The notes: generated from the letters alone by a model not told the origin. A stretch of 64,000 nucleotides of DNA from Poriferisulfidus sp963668445 (GCA_963668445.1 OY764335.1:1178001-1242000); one strand, 5' to 3'. Counted from the stretch's first letter, positions 41,077-55,878 are shown. Numbers and translations are program-made.

Positions 41077-42954
41077 ATGGCCCAGTACCAAGCTTCGGAC
41101 ATTGAAGTCCTGTCGGGTCTGGAACCGGTGCGCAAGCATCCGGGCATGTATACCGACACCGCCTCGCCCGACCATCTGGCGCAGGAAGTCATCGACAACA
41201 GCATCGACGAAGCGCTGTCGCAGCACGCCTCGTGGCTGCGCGTCACCTTGCACGACGACGATTCGCTGGAAGTCGAGGACGACGGCCGCGGCATGCCGGT
41301 GGACCCGCATCCGACGTTGGGCAAGCCCGGCGTGGAAGTCATTCTGACGACGCTGCACGCCGGTGCCAAGTTTTCGGACAAGAACTACCGCTATTCCGGC
41401 GGCCTGCATGGCGTCGGCGTCTCCGTCGTCAACGCCTTGTCCAAGCATCTGGAAGTCTGGATCAAGCGCGACAGCCAGGAATTCGGGATGGCCTTCAGCG
41501 GCGGCGAAGTCCGCGAATCGCTGCAAGTCGTCGGCAAGGCCAAGCGGCGCGATACCGGCACGCGGCTGCGCTTCTGGCCCGACCCCCAGTACTTCGATCA
41601 GCACGGGTTCTCGCACGCACACCTGACGCACCTGCTGCGCGCCAAGGCGGTGCTCTGTCCAGGCCTGAAAGTCATCTTCCAAGCACCATCGGCCGAGGTG
41701 CAGGTCTGGAAATTCGAAGACGGGCTTTTGCAATATTTGTGCGAAGCCCTGCCCGGCGAACCGCTGCCCAACCCGCCGTTTGCGGAGACCCATGCCAACG
41801 GTCACGAAATCGTGGACTGGGCCGTATGCTGGACGCCCGAGCAGGAGTCCGCCCTGAACGAAAGCTACGTGAACCTCATCCCCACGCCGGGCGGCGGCAC
41901 GCATGTCGGAGCGCTGCGCACCGGACTGACTCAGGCCATGCGCGAATTCTGCGAAGCCCGCACCCTGCTGCCCCGCGGACTCAAACTGGCTCCGGAAGAC
42001 GTCTGGGAGCGCATCAACTACGTGCTTTCCTATAAAACCAAGACGCCTCAATTCGCCGGCCAGACCAAGGAGCGGCTAGTCAACCGGGAGGCTTCCAGCT
42101 CGCTTGGCACCATCGTCAAGGACATGTTCGAGACATGGCTGGCCCAGCATGTCGGGCAAGGCGAAGCACTGGCGGCCATGATGGTCGAGAATGCACGGAG
42201 GCGCCAAAACAAGGCGCGCAAGATCGTACGCAAAAAAGCGACCTCGGGTCCGGCCTTGCCCGGAAAACTGGCCGACTGCATCGATCCGGACGGCACCCAT
42301 TCGGAGTTGTTTCTGGTCGAAGGCGACTCCGCCGGCGGCTCCGCCAAGCAAGCGCGCGACAAGAACTTCCAAGCCATCCTGCCGCTGCGCGGCAAAATCC
42401 TCAACACATGGGAGCTGGACGCCTCCGGCGCACTCGGATCGCAGGAAGTGCAGGACATCGCCCAGGCGATCGGCGTCGCGCCGGGCGACCCGAATCTGGA
42501 CGGGCTGCGCTACGGACGTATCTGCATCCTTGCCGATGCGGATTCGGACGGCCTGCATATCGCTACGTTGCTGTGCGCCCTGTTCCTGCAGCATTTCCCG
42601 AATCTAGTCCGCCAAGGGCACATCTACATGGCCATGCCGCCGCTGTACCGCATCGACATCGGCAAAGAGGTGCAGTATGCACTGGACGACGCAGAGCGCG
42701 ACCGCCTGCTGGAGCAGGCAGCCGGCCGCAAGGGCAAGGCGCAGCCAGTGGTACTGCGCTTCAAGGGGCTCGGCGAGATGGACCCGGCGCAGCTTCGGGA
42801 AACCACCATGCACCCGGAAACCCGCCGCTTGGTGCGGCTGGAATGGAGCGGCGAGGCGAACACCCGCCAACTGATGAATCGCCTGCTTAGCCGCAAGCGC
42901 GCCGCCGACCGGCGCAGCTGGCTGGAAAAACAGGGACACTTGGCGGACGTGTAG
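41077..42954 (+). CDS. parE: DNA topoisomerase IV subunit B
   Basis: 625 residues. The GHKL ATPase domain has EVIDNSIDEAL (N-box), DDGRGMP and GLHGVGVSVVNALS. The TOPRIM domain has LVEGDSAGGSAKQARDKNFQ and DADSDG. ParE powers decatenation of daughter chromosomes. It differs from GyrB in length (shorter, no large insert). parC follows 2 bases downstream, forming an operon. Confidence 0.97.
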   Translation: MAQYQASDIEVLSGLEPVRKHPGMYTDTASPDHLAQEVIDNSIDEALSQHASWLRVTLHDDDSLEVEDDGRGMPVDPHPTLGKPGVEVILTTLHAGAKFSDKNYRYSGGLHGVGVSVVNALSKHLEVWIKRDSQEFGMAFSGGEVRESLQVVGKAKRRDTGTRLRFWPDPQYFDQHGFSHAHLTHLLRAKAVLCPGLKVIFQAPSAEVQVWKFEDGLLQYLCEALPGEPLPNPPFAETHANGHEIVDWAVCWTPEQESALNESYVNLIPTPGGGTHVGALRTGLTQAMREFCEARTLLPRGLKLAPEDVWERINYVLSYKTKTPQFAGQTKERLVNREASSSLGTIVKDMFETWLAQHVGQGEALAAMMVENARRRQNKARKIVRKKATSGPALPGKLADCIDPDGTHSELFLVEGDSAGGSAKQARDKNFQAILPLRGKILNTWELDASGALGSQEVQDIAQAIGVAPGDPNLDGLRYGRICILADADSDGLHIATLLCALFLQHFPNLVRQGHIYMAMPPLYRIDIGKEVQYALDDAERDRLLEQAAGRKGKAQPVVLRFKGLGEMDPAQLRETTMHPETRRLVRLEWSGEANTRQLMNRLLSRKRAADRRSWLEKQGHLADV

Positions 42955-42956
42955 GC

Positions 42957-45221
<2,265 letters not shown>

Positions 45222-45231
45222 TGGTCGCGCC

Positions 45232-46113
45232 ATGAGGATCATGCTGTTTCTAGCCGTCAACGGCGCCGTCCTTCTGGTCTTGAGCCTCGCGCACTGGGTG
45301 CTCGGCATCGGCCATATCCTAGATGCCCAAGGCCTCCATCTGGATCTTGCGGCGCTTCTGGTTTCCTCTGCCCTCATCGGCTTCGGCGGCGCTGGCATAT
45401 CGCTGCTCCTCTCGAAATGGATAGCCGTGCGCACCATGCGGGTGCGCATCCTCAGCGAACCCGCCAACGCCACTGAGCAATGGCTGCTGGAAACGGTGAA
45501 GCGCCAGTCCGGCATATGCTTCATCAAGGCGCCCGAAATCGGCATCTTCGAGGCCTCGCAGCCGAACGCGTTCGCCACCGGCGCCAGCAAGAACAAGGCA
45601 CTCATTGCCGTCAGCAGCGGCCTGCTGCGTACCATGAACCGAGACGAAGTGGAAGCCGTGATCGGCCATGAAATGGCGCATGTCGCGAACGGCGACATGG
45701 TCACGATGGCACTGCTGCAAGGCGTCGTCAATACGTTCGTCGTGTTCCTGTCGCGGATCATCGGCTTTCTGGTGGACCGGATCGTGTTCCGTGTGCAGCG
45801 CGGCCTGGGACCCGGCTATTTCGTCACGTCCATCGCCGCGCAATTGCTGCTGTCCGTGCTGGCTACCATGATCGTCATGTGGTTTTCGCGCCAGCGCGAA
45901 TTCCGCGCCGACTACGGCGGCGCCTATTTGGCCGGCCGCAGCAAAATGATTTCGGCCCTGCAGCGCCTGCGCGACGTCAGCCAGCCGCGCGACCTGCCCG
46001 ACGCCATCGCCGCCTTCGGCATTGCCGGCCATTCCCCGACCTCGCGCCTCCGGCAGTTGTTCCGCTCGCACCCGCCGCTCGAAGACCGCATTCGTACCTT
46101 GCAGGCGCACTGA
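45232..46113 (+). CDS. htpX: Heat-shock membrane protease HtpX
   Basis: 293 residues, family M48. The zinc site HEMAH is in VIGHEMAHVANGDM (about residue 144-157), with the third-ligand Glu region FRADYGGAYLAG later. There are four membrane helices (about 3-20, 35-55, 160-180, 195-220). HtpX degrades misfolded inner-membrane proteins. It follows parC by 10 bases. The recR stop lies 30 bases away, convergent. Confidence 0.94.
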   Translation: MRIMLFLAVNGAVLLVLSLAHWVLGIGHILDAQGLHLDLAALLVSSALIGFGGAGISLLLSKWIAVRTMRVRILSEPANATEQWLLETVKRQSGICFIKAPEIGIFEASQPNAFATGASKNKALIAVSSGLLRTMNRDEVEAVIGHEMAHVANGDMVTMALLQGVVNTFVVFLSRIIGFLVDRIVFRVQRGLGPGYFVTSIAAQLLLSVLATMIVMWFSRQREFRADYGGAYLAGRSKMISALQRLRDVSQPRDLPDAIAAFGIAGHSPTSRLRQLFRSHPPLEDRIRTLQAH

Positions 46114-46143
46114 TCCGGCTTGACGGAAACCTGCCGCAGCCTC

Positions 46144-46746
46144 TCAATACCGGGTGCGCCCCTCAAACGCTGTCGTCAGCGTGTTCGCGTCCAAATACTC
46201 CAGTTCTCCGCCGACCGGTACGCCGCGTGCCAGACGGGTCACTGCGGCACCATGCCTTTGGCCGAGCTCGCTGAGCACATGCGCGGTGACATCGCTCTCA
46301 ACCGTCGTACCCATCGCTAGAATGATTTCCTGAACCGCCTCAGTGCGCAAGCGCTCTTCGAACTGCGGCAAGCCGATCTCATCCGGGCCGATCCCGTCCA
46401 GCGGCGACAGCCGCCCCATCAGCACGAAGTAGCAGCCCCGGTACTCCGTGTTCGCTTCCAGCAAGCGGACATCGGATGGGCCTTCCACCACGCACAACTG
46501 TCCTGCCGTACGTTGCGAATCCGCACAAATGCTGCACAACTCGTGCTCGGTGAAATTGCGGCACCGCGAACAATGCCGGATTCTCTCCAGAGCTTCGGCC
46601 AGCACCGATGCCAAGACCCGACCGCGCGGCCGGTGGCGCTCCAGCAAATGGAACGCCATGCGCTGTGCCGTCTTGACGCCGACGCCCGGCAGGCAGGTCA
46701 ATGCCTCCACCAGCCGATCCAGCAAACCCTCCGGGGCATTCGGCAT
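46144..46746 (-). CDS. recR: Recombination mediator RecR
   Basis: 200 residues. HhH motif (LTCLPGVGVKTAQRMAFHLL), a four-Cys zinc finger (CSRCRNFTEHELCSIC), then the TOPRIM domain (LCVVEGPSDVRLLE). RecR works with RecF/RecO in gap repair. The ATG directly follows the dnaX TGA. The small ybaB gene usually found between dnaX and recR is absent. Confidence 0.96.
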   Translation of the reverse strand: MPNAPEGLLDRLVEALTCLPGVGVKTAQRMAFHLLERHRPRGRVLASVLAEALERIRHCSRCRNFTEHELCSICADSQRTAGQLCVVEGPSDVRLLEANTEYRGCYFVLMGRLSPLDGIGPDEIGLPQFEERLRTEAVQEIILAMGTTVESDVTAHVLSELGQRHGAAVTRLARGVPVGGELEYLDANTLTTAFEGRTRY

Positions 46747-48393
46747 TCACGACTCCGCAGCATCGGGCGCGGCATCAAGCGCCCGGCTGTCGACCTGCCG
46801 GGCATCCAGCTTCTCTTGCAAGGCGAGCAGCACCGGAGCCGTTTCGCTTTCCTTCCGCGCTTCCTGAGCCTGCTCTTCGCGAACGCGCTCGCTCTTCCGG
46901 GCCGCCGTCTCCTGATGCGGCACGCCCGGACTGACGCGCAATTCGATGTCGCACTCGAAATGCTTGCACAGCGCCGTCTGCAGCCGGTCTTTCGAGGTCG
47001 CGTCGATCGCATAGTTATCATCGCACACCAATTCCAACGCATTGCCCGCGACGCGTTTGACCATACAGTGCGATGCGAGCACCCGGGCATTGCCGCGAAT
47101 GTCCAGCTGGCCCGTCAACGCCTCCCAGTCCAGGTCCTCGCCCCATTCGATCCGTACGCGAGGCGCTGCCGACTCCGCTGCCGGTCCCGTTGGAGACAGA
47201 AGCGGGGCCTCTGCCGCCGCTGCCGGTTCCGTCGAAGATGGACGCGGGGCCTCCACTGCCGGATTCGAAGCCGTCGCGAATTCGGGCACAGGCGCCGCCG
47301 CGCCTTGCCAATCCGCCGGCACGAAGCACAACAGGCGCAACAGGGTCATTTCAAGCCCCGTCTGCTCATCCGGCGCATGCTGCAAATCGCGCTTTCCCTG
47401 CAGCAGGATCTGGTAGCCCAACTGGAGATCAGCCGTACTGTAGGCCTGATTGATGGCAGGCACCCATTCCTCCATCCCCTCCGGCGGCGACGCGCCGATT
47501 CCTTCCGCCGCCATGGCGCTCGCATGGAACACGCGGGCCACCCGGTCCAGAATGTCCTGAAACGAAGGCGACATTTCCCGCAGGCCCGCCACTGCCTGCA
47601 TGACGGCATCCGGCTCGCGGCCGGCCAGCGCCTGCACCAAGGCGCTGAAACTTTCATGCGGCAGCAAGCCCAGCATGCGGCTGGTCTCGGCCTGCGTCAC
47701 CCCGTCCGCACAATAGTTGATCGCCTGATCCAGCAGGCTCAGCCCGTCGCGCATGCTGCCGTCCGCCGCACGCGCAAGCTGCATGAGGGCTTCCGGCTCG
47801 AACGCCAATTGCTCCTGCTCCAGAATCTTCACCAACTGCGCGTTGATTTCCGCCGCGCTCAAATGCTTGAGGTGGAATTGCAGACAGCGCGACAGGATCG
47901 TGGCCGGAAGCTTCTGCGGGTCGGTCGTAGCGAACAAGAACTTGATATGCGCCGGCGGCTCTTCCAGCGTCTTCAACAGCGCATTGAAACTGTGGGTCGA
48001 CAGCATGTGCACTTCATCAATGAGGTACACCTTGAAGCGGCCGCGGGTCGGCGCGTAGGACGAGTCCGACAGCAACTCGCGCATCTCTTCGACACGGGTC
48101 CGCGACGCGGCATCCACTTCCAGCATGTCCGGGAAATTGCCTTCGTCGATGCCGCGGCAGAACTCGCACTCGCCGCACGGTTCGGCACTGACGCCCTGCC
48201 CGCAATTCAGGCACTTGGCAACGATCCGCGCCAGCGTGGTCTTCCCGACGCCGCGGGTGCCGGTGAACAAGTAGGCATGGTGCAGGCGTTCGCTCGCGAA
48301 CGCTTTCGCCAAAACCTGCAGAACATGCTGTTGGCCCACCACTTCGGGAAAGGCGCGGGGCCGCCATTTCCGGGCTAAAACCTCATAAGCCAT
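46747..48393 (-). CDS. dnaX: DNA polymerase III tau/gamma subunit
   Basis: 548 residues. AAA+ Walker A GTRGVGKTTLA (about 45-54), the zinc Cys cluster (CLNCGQG, CGECEFC), Walker B YLIDEVHML and sensor LFATTDPQKLP. Domains IV-V follow, ending in an acidic/Ala-Glu-rich tail. It is the clamp-loader motor and organiser of the replisome. I saw no obvious A-rich slippery site for a programmed gamma frameshift. It precedes recR, and the promoter at 48437-48442 drives it. Confidence 0.96.
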   Translation of the reverse strand: MAYEVLARKWRPRAFPEVVGQQHVLQVLAKAFASERLHHAYLFTGTRGVGKTTLARIVAKCLNCGQGVSAEPCGECEFCRGIDEGNFPDMLEVDAASRTRVEEMRELLSDSSYAPTRGRFKVYLIDEVHMLSTHSFNALLKTLEEPPAHIKFLFATTDPQKLPATILSRCLQFHLKHLSAAEINAQLVKILEQEQLAFEPEALMQLARAADGSMRDGLSLLDQAINYCADGVTQAETSRMLGLLPHESFSALVQALAGREPDAVMQAVAGLREMSPSFQDILDRVARVFHASAMAAEGIGASPPEGMEEWVPAINQAYSTADLQLGYQILLQGKRDLQHAPDEQTGLEMTLLRLLCFVPADWQGAAAPVPEFATASNPAVEAPRPSSTEPAAAAEAPLLSPTGPAAESAAPRVRIEWGEDLDWEALTGQLDIRGNARVLASHCMVKRVAGNALELVCDDNYAIDATSKDRLQTALCKHFECDIELRVSPGVPHQETAARKSERVREEQAQEARKESETAPVLLALQEKLDARQVDSRALDAAPDAAES

Positions 48394-48436
48394 AGAAATT
48401 GCCCGCGTCTACGCCATCATGCCGAACCTTCCGCCC

Positions 48437-48442
48437 ATTATA
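48437..48442 (-). promoter_or_regulatory. -10 box of the dnaX promoter
   Basis: A perfect TATAAT on the minus strand (plus-strand ATTATA), 44 bases before the dnaX ATG. The upstream hexamer TGGCAG is a weak -35 at 17-base spacing. On the plus strand a TACAAT (48471-48476) sits only 7 bases before the MFS ATG, so both divergent genes start from this 90-base gap. Confidence 0.5.
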
Positions 48443-48483
48443 AGCGGCGAACCCGCATCCTGCCATGCCCTACAATACCAGAG

Positions 48484-49725
48484 ATGCACGGCATCCGGCA
48501 GAACCTCTGGCAATTCGGGCAGCAGCTGGCGCAAGTGTTCCTCGTCGGCATGACCCTCGGCATGGTGCGTACAGTCGTCCCGGCGCTGGCGGAAAGCGAT
48601 TTCTCCATCGAGCGCGGCTCGTACTTCATGCTCACCACGTTCGTGGTCGCCTTCGGCTTCGTCAAGGGCGCCATGAATTTCGTGGCCGGCCGCTCGGCCG
48701 ACCGGTTCGGACGCAAGCCAGTGCTGCTGGCCGGCTGGCTGGCCGCGCTTCCGGCTCCATGGCTGATCCTGTACGCCACCAGCTGGGACCATGTCGTTCT
48801 GGCCACATTGCTGCTCGGCATCAATCAGGGACTTTGCTGGTCCGCCACCCAAGCCAGCAAATTGGATTTGGCACACTCCCGCGAACGCGGCTTTGCGGTC
48901 GGACTCGACGAATTCGCCGGCTATGTGGGCGTCGCCGTCGCCGGTATCGCCACAGGCTATCTGGCCACGGCCTTCGAAGCCCGCGAAGCCCTATGGGCGT
49001 TCGGCCTCGTCTGCATCGCGCTCGCTCTGGCACTACTGCTCGGCCTCGTGCGCGAAACCCTGCCATGGGCGAAACGGGAACAGAACGCTGCAGCCGCTCC
49101 TGCCAAAGCATGCCCGACGACGACCTGGGATGCCTTCGCGCGCGTGACTTGGAGCGACCGACGCATGTTTGCGCTGAGCCAAGCCGGGCTGATCGAAAAA
49201 TTCGTCGACACACTGGTCTGGATATTCTATCCGGCCTACTTGTACGCGCACGGCTTCAGCCTCTCCAACATCGGCTGGATCGTCGGCATCTACGGCACTG
49301 TCTGGGGCGCCAGCCAGTTTCTGACCGGCCGGCTGTCGGATCGGGTCGGCCGGCTGCTGCCCTGCGTCAGCGGCATGTGGCTCTGCGCCTTCGGCGTGCT
49401 GATCCCCATGTGGAGCCTTACGTTCGAAATCTGGGCAGCCAGCGCCGTCGTCACCGGCTTCGGCATGGCTTTGCTCTACCCCAATCTGAGTGCCGCCGTC
49501 AGCGACCTCGCCGACCCCGTCTGGCGCGGCACTGCCATTGGCATCTACCGCTTCTGGCGAGATTTGGGCTACGGCATCGGCGCGCTAGGACTCGGCCTAC
49601 TGGCAAGCTTAGCCGGACAAGCGGAAATGGGCTTCTACGGCGTGGCCGTCAGCATGTTTGCATCCGGCGCCTTGCTGGCTTGGCTGGGACCGCGCCGCGC
49701 CGTGCCGAACCACCCTGCAGGATGA
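48484..49725 (+). CDS. Major facilitator superfamily transporter
   Basis: 413 residues with about 12 membrane helices. The MFS loop motif is present between helices 2 and 3 (NFVAGRSADRFGRKPVL) and again in the second half (FLTGRLSDRVGRLLP). Substrate is unknown; the protein resembles sugar-phosphate or drug-type MFS. It is divergent from dnaX, and the -10-like TACAAT close to the ATG leaves almost no leader, suggesting leaderless or nearly leaderless translation. Confidence 0.82.
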   Translation: MHGIRQNLWQFGQQLAQVFLVGMTLGMVRTVVPALAESDFSIERGSYFMLTTFVVAFGFVKGAMNFVAGRSADRFGRKPVLLAGWLAALPAPWLILYATSWDHVVLATLLLGINQGLCWSATQASKLDLAHSRERGFAVGLDEFAGYVGVAVAGIATGYLATAFEAREALWAFGLVCIALALALLLGLVRETLPWAKREQNAAAAPAKACPTTTWDAFARVTWSDRRMFALSQAGLIEKFVDTLVWIFYPAYLYAHGFSLSNIGWIVGIYGTVWGASQFLTGRLSDRVGRLLPCVSGMWLCAFGVLIPMWSLTFEIWAASAVVTGFGMALLYPNLSAAVSDLADPVWRGTAIGIYRFWRDLGYGIGALGLGLLASLAGQAEMGFYGVAVSMFASGALLAWLGPRRAVPNHPAG

Positions 49726-49769
49726 TGCCGTTCGGGCAGCGACAGGCGGGTTCCCGAAAACCTCGGCAT

Positions 49770-50711
49770 TCAGCCCCATAGACTGCGGATTGCGGCGATG
49801 CCTTGCCCGCCGCAATCGATCGCGGCCTGCTCATCCTCGACACGCATGCCGCCAAGCGCGTACACCGGGACGGCAACCTCCCTGAGCATCTCCCGGTAAC
49901 GCTCCCAACCAAGCGGCTGCAGGATGCCGCGCACGGGAGACAGCACGGCAAAATCCGCGCCGAGGCGCATCGCCTGCTGAAGCTCTTCCGAATTATGGCA
50001 GGAAGCGCCCAGCCATAGGCGCTCCGGCAGCGGCCTCTGGCCATACATCTGCAGCTTCGCGCTCGTCAGGTGCGCTCCATCCGCGCCCAAGCGGAGCGCC
50101 AGCGCCGGCTCGGCATTCAGGATGATCCGGGCGCCTGCCGCATGCGTACGCTCGATCGCTTCCGTCGCCAGCTGTTCGTAGACTGCCTCCGGCAGGGAAT
50201 GCGCGCGCAACTGCACCAATCGAGCGCCGCGCTGGAGCGTGGCCGCCAGATCGCCGCGCCAGCGTTCCAAATCCCCTTGCGGATCTGCGCTGATCGCATA
50301 CTGCGACGGCAATTGGAGCGCGCGAATCACCGCCCGGCTGGCCGGCGGTGTCTCCCACTGATGCAGCTCCTCTAGCGGCACCCACCGTATTTCCTGGCCT
50401 TCGCGCCCGGAAGCCGTGCCGCTCCATGCCAGCACCCGGAAGACCTCGAAGTCCATCGAGAACTCCGGATACACATAGGGAAAGCGGATGAGGGGCCGCC
50501 ACGCCTGCATCCGAATGCCGGTCTCCTCATCCAGTTCGCGCGCCAGCGCCTGCACCGCGCTTTCGCCAGCTTGCACTTTGCCGCCCGGAAACTCCCACTT
50601 GCCGCCTTGGTGCGCCTGTACGTGCCGTTTCGCCAACAGCACGCTTCGTCCGTCCCGGCTCAGCACGGTCGCCGCTACCACCGCGAGGGGGGAGTCGGCC
50701 ACAGCCGTCAC
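49770..50711 (-). CDS. Nudix hydrolase fused to a thiamine-phosphate-synthase-like domain
   Basis: 313 residues. Residues 1-130 are a MutT-type Nudix domain; the box G44-x5-E50-x7-R58-E59-x2-E62-E63-x-G65 is complete in GGKVQAGESAVQALARELDE and the following residues. Residues about 136-313 are a ThiE/TenI-like TIM barrel (RLVQLRAHSL, GADGAHLTS, VYALGGM). This two-domain form is known next to argJ/secA in Pseudomonas and relatives. The Nudix part probably cleans 8-oxo-dGTP; the barrel's job is not established. It lies directly after argJ. Confidence 0.9.
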   Translation of the reverse strand: MTAVADSPLAVVAATVLSRDGRSVLLAKRHVQAHQGGKWEFPGGKVQAGESAVQALARELDEETGIRMQAWRPLIRFPYVYPEFSMDFEVFRVLAWSGTASGREGQEIRWVPLEELHQWETPPASRAVIRALQLPSQYAISADPQGDLERWRGDLAATLQRGARLVQLRAHSLPEAVYEQLATEAIERTHAAGARIILNAEPALALRLGADGAHLTSAKLQMYGQRPLPERLWLGASCHNSEELQQAMRLGADFAVLSPVRGILQPLGWERYREMLREVAVPVYALGGMRVEDEQAAIDCGGQGIAAIRSLWG

Positions 50712-51897
50712 GTGCGGTATTCGGCGTTGATTTTTACGTAGTCGTACGACAGGTCCGAAGTGTAAAGGCGTGCGCGTTCCGTCCCGGCATGCAGATCGAT
50801 GCGAATCGTAACTTCCGGGCGGCTCATCACTCGCTGGCCGTCCTCTTCCCGATAACTCGCAGCGACAGCACCGCCAGCCACGACTTGCACATCATCCAGC
50901 CAGAGATCGATCTGCTCCATACGCACGGAAGCATCGACGCTGCGCCCGACCGCAGCCAGAATGCGCCCCCAGTTCGGATCTCCGGCAAAGGCCGCCGTTT
51001 TCACGAGTGGCGAATGCGCGATGGCCCGTGCCACGGCCTGCGCCTGTACGACCGATGCCGCCTGCTCCACCTCAACGGTAATGAAGCGCGTCGCCCCTTC
51101 GGCATCCCGCACGATCGCACACGCCAATTCGGCACACGTCTCGCGCACAGCCTGTTCCCATGCATTCGCCTCCTCCGCAGGCAAATCCTCCAGCCGCACG
51201 CCGCTGGAACCCGTCGCCAGCAGCACGCACGCATCGTTCGGCGACATGTCCCCATCAACGGTAATCGCATGAAACGAATCCGCAAGAGCCCGTTTGAGGA
51301 CGGCCGCCAGCATCGCAGCATTCGCACCCAGATCGGTGGCGACGAAAGCCAGCATCGTCGCCATATTCGGGCAGATCATCCCGGAACCCTTGGCCATGCC
51401 CGTGATGCGCAGTTCCTGCCCTCCGCCCTGTACGCGCCGATGGCACAACTTCGTGCGCGTGTCGGTGGTCAGAATCGCCTTCGCCGCTTCCGGCCAACGG
51501 TCGCCCGCCAATCCCTCGCGCAACTGCGGCAAGCATGTCCGAATGCGATCGACGGCCGGACGCTCGCCGATGACGCCCGTCGAGAACGGCAGCACTTCTT
51601 CGAGCCGAAGGCCGAACGCCGCCGCTGCCGCCGTACAGCATGCCTGCGCATCCGCCAAACCCGGCGCGCCCGTACCGGCATTGGCGCAGCCCGCATTGAT
51701 CAGCAGCAGCCGAGGTGCCGCCGACGCCAAATGCCGTTCGGCCAGTTCGACCGGCGCGGCGCGAAACCGATTGGTCGTAAAAACGGCTGCCAGTTCGGTG
51801 CCGCTTGCCAATTCCAACACCGCAAGATCCAAACGCTCCTGCGCATAAAGGCCCGCGCAAGCCGCCGCGAGGCGCACGCCGGGGATGCTCGGGTCGT

Positions 51898-51901
<4 letters not shown>
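50708..51901 (-). CDS. argJ: Bifunctional ornithine acetyltransferase / N-acetylglutamate synthase
   Basis: 397 residues from the GTG at 51901, which overlaps the secA stop (GTGA). The frame runs on into secA upstream but that part is not ArgJ. The self-cleavage site is ATML with Thr182 as nucleophile (PNMATMLAFVATD). Other motifs: TTNRF near residue 45, GCANAGTG and NDACVLLATG. ArgJ recycles the acetyl group in arginine synthesis. The C-terminal SYDYVKINAEYRT is normal. Its stop overlaps the Nudix-ThiE start. Confidence 0.95.
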
Positions 51902-54603
<2,702 letters not shown>

Positions 54604-54651
54604 GGCGGAATCGGCCGGAACGACCGAACGATTATAGCCCGCCGTGCGCGC

Positions 54652-55599
54652 TTAGCGACGGACCGACAGGAAATTCAGCGGATTGACGGCCTTGCCATCC
54701 TTCAACACTTCGAAATGCAAATGCGGACCGGTCGAGCGGCCGGTGGAACCGACGCGCGCCACAGATGCCCCCCGCTCCACAGCCTGGCCGACTTCAACCA
54801 GCAGTTCGCTGGCGTGGCTGTAGCGCGTCTGATAGCCGCCGCCATGGTTGAGCACCACCATCAGGCCGTATTGATCCTTGGAACCCGCGAACTCCACGAT
54901 GCCGGTTGCCGCCGCATAGATCCGGCTGCCGTGCTTCGCGCCGAAGTCCACGCCGCTGTGGAAAGCCCGGCGGCCATGGAACGGATCCTTGCGCATGCCG
55001 TAGTACGATGAAATCCAGCCGCCGCGCACCGGCCAGCCGCTCGGATACAAGGCGCCGTCCACGCGGCGCTCCTGGTTCATCGCCGACAAGATCTCCAACT
55101 GCAGGCGCTGATCTTCAACCTGGAGGTGCAAGGCCTGCACAGAGGCGAGCAATTCGGCCGGCTCCAGACTCATCTGGCTGTGGCGGGGCTCCGAGCGACC
55201 GCCCACGCCCGCTTCGGCATCGAAACGGAATTCCGAACCCTCTTCCAACTGCATCAGGTCGGACATGACTTCGCCCAGCGCATTGAGCGACAGAACCTGG
55301 GCCTGCAGCCGCGCGATCTGGGACGACATGGCATCGGTATGCGCCATGCTCTCGCGTTGCAATTCGCCAAGCAGCTGCGTGTGCCTTGCCAAGGCTTGTT
55401 CGGTCGCTTCCAGCACCATCTGCTGGCGGTGCAAACTGCCCTGATGGAAAGCCAGCAGCATGATTTCGCCGGCGAGCAACGCCACGGCCGCTCCCATGCC
55501 CAGCCGACGCCACGGCAGATGCTGCGCCGCATGCCGGATAATAGCGGCACGCCGTGGCCGATCGGGCCGAATCATCCCATGCAACGACTTCTTGACCAT
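54652..55599 (-). CDS. M23 (LytM-type) peptidase, membrane-anchored
   Basis: 315 residues. The ATG at 55599 has GAGG about 8 bases upstream. One membrane helix (about 33-52), a coiled-coil region (about 58-115 and 150-175), then the M23 domain with all zinc ligands: His214 and Asp218 (HSGVDFG), His293 and His295 (HLHFEV), plus His262. It should be an active endopeptidase in the periplasm, or a division regulator of the NlpD/EnvC type. Its 5' end overlaps the divergent DUF721 gene by 21 bases. It lies just before secA. Confidence 0.92.
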   Translation of the reverse strand: MVKKSLHGMIRPDRPRRAAIIRHAAQHLPWRRLGMGAAVALLAGEIMLLAFHQGSLHRQQMVLEATEQALARHTQLLGELQRESMAHTDAMSSQIARLQAQVLSLNALGEVMSDLMQLEEGSEFRFDAEAGVGGRSEPRHSQMSLEPAELLASVQALHLQVEDQRLQLEILSAMNQERRVDGALYPSGWPVRGGWISSYYGMRKDPFHGRRAFHSGVDFGAKHGSRIYAAATGIVEFAGSKDQYGLMVVLNHGGGYQTRYSHASELLVEVGQAVERGASVARVGSTGRSTGPHLHFEVLKDGKAVNPLNFLSVRR

Positions 55600-55878
55600 C
55601 TCGAACCTCGCATGCTAGCGCGCCTGCGCCTGCAGTTGGCCATCACCCGAACTTTGCGCACCGAACTGCCCGCACCGCTCAACGCCCGCTGCTGGTGCAG
55701 CCGAATAGAGGATAGCACACTGACGGTCACGGTCGACGAAGCCAGCCAAGCGTCTTTGATCCATTACCAACAGCGCGAGCTGCTCAAGCGCATCAATGCC
55801 GATTTCAAGGGACGGCTGGTCCGGCCGCTGAGTCGCATCCGCATCCGCGTCGGCGCGAAACTGGCCGGACGCAGGTGA
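55579..55878 (+). CDS. DUF721 (DciA-like) protein
   Basis: 99 residues from the ATG at 55579; ATG 55612 is another possible start. A small basic protein with a predicted mixed helix/strand domain (ARCWCSRIEDSTLTVTVDEA and QRELLKRIN). DUF721 proteins include DciA, which loads the replicative helicase in bacteria without DnaC. Order beside lpxC and secA is conserved in relatives. No good Shine-Dalgarno precedes the ATG. Divergent from the M23 peptidase. Confidence 0.75.
   Translation: MQRLLDHLEPRMLARLRLQLAITRTLRTELPAPLNARCWCSRIEDSTLTVTVDEASQASLIHYQQRELLKRINADFKGRLVRPLSRIRIRVGAKLAGRR

Noticed and set aside
46900..47400. A programmed frameshift site producing a short gamma form of DnaX
   Set aside because: No run of As followed by a stable stem was seen at the expected place, so the tau-only reading is simplest.
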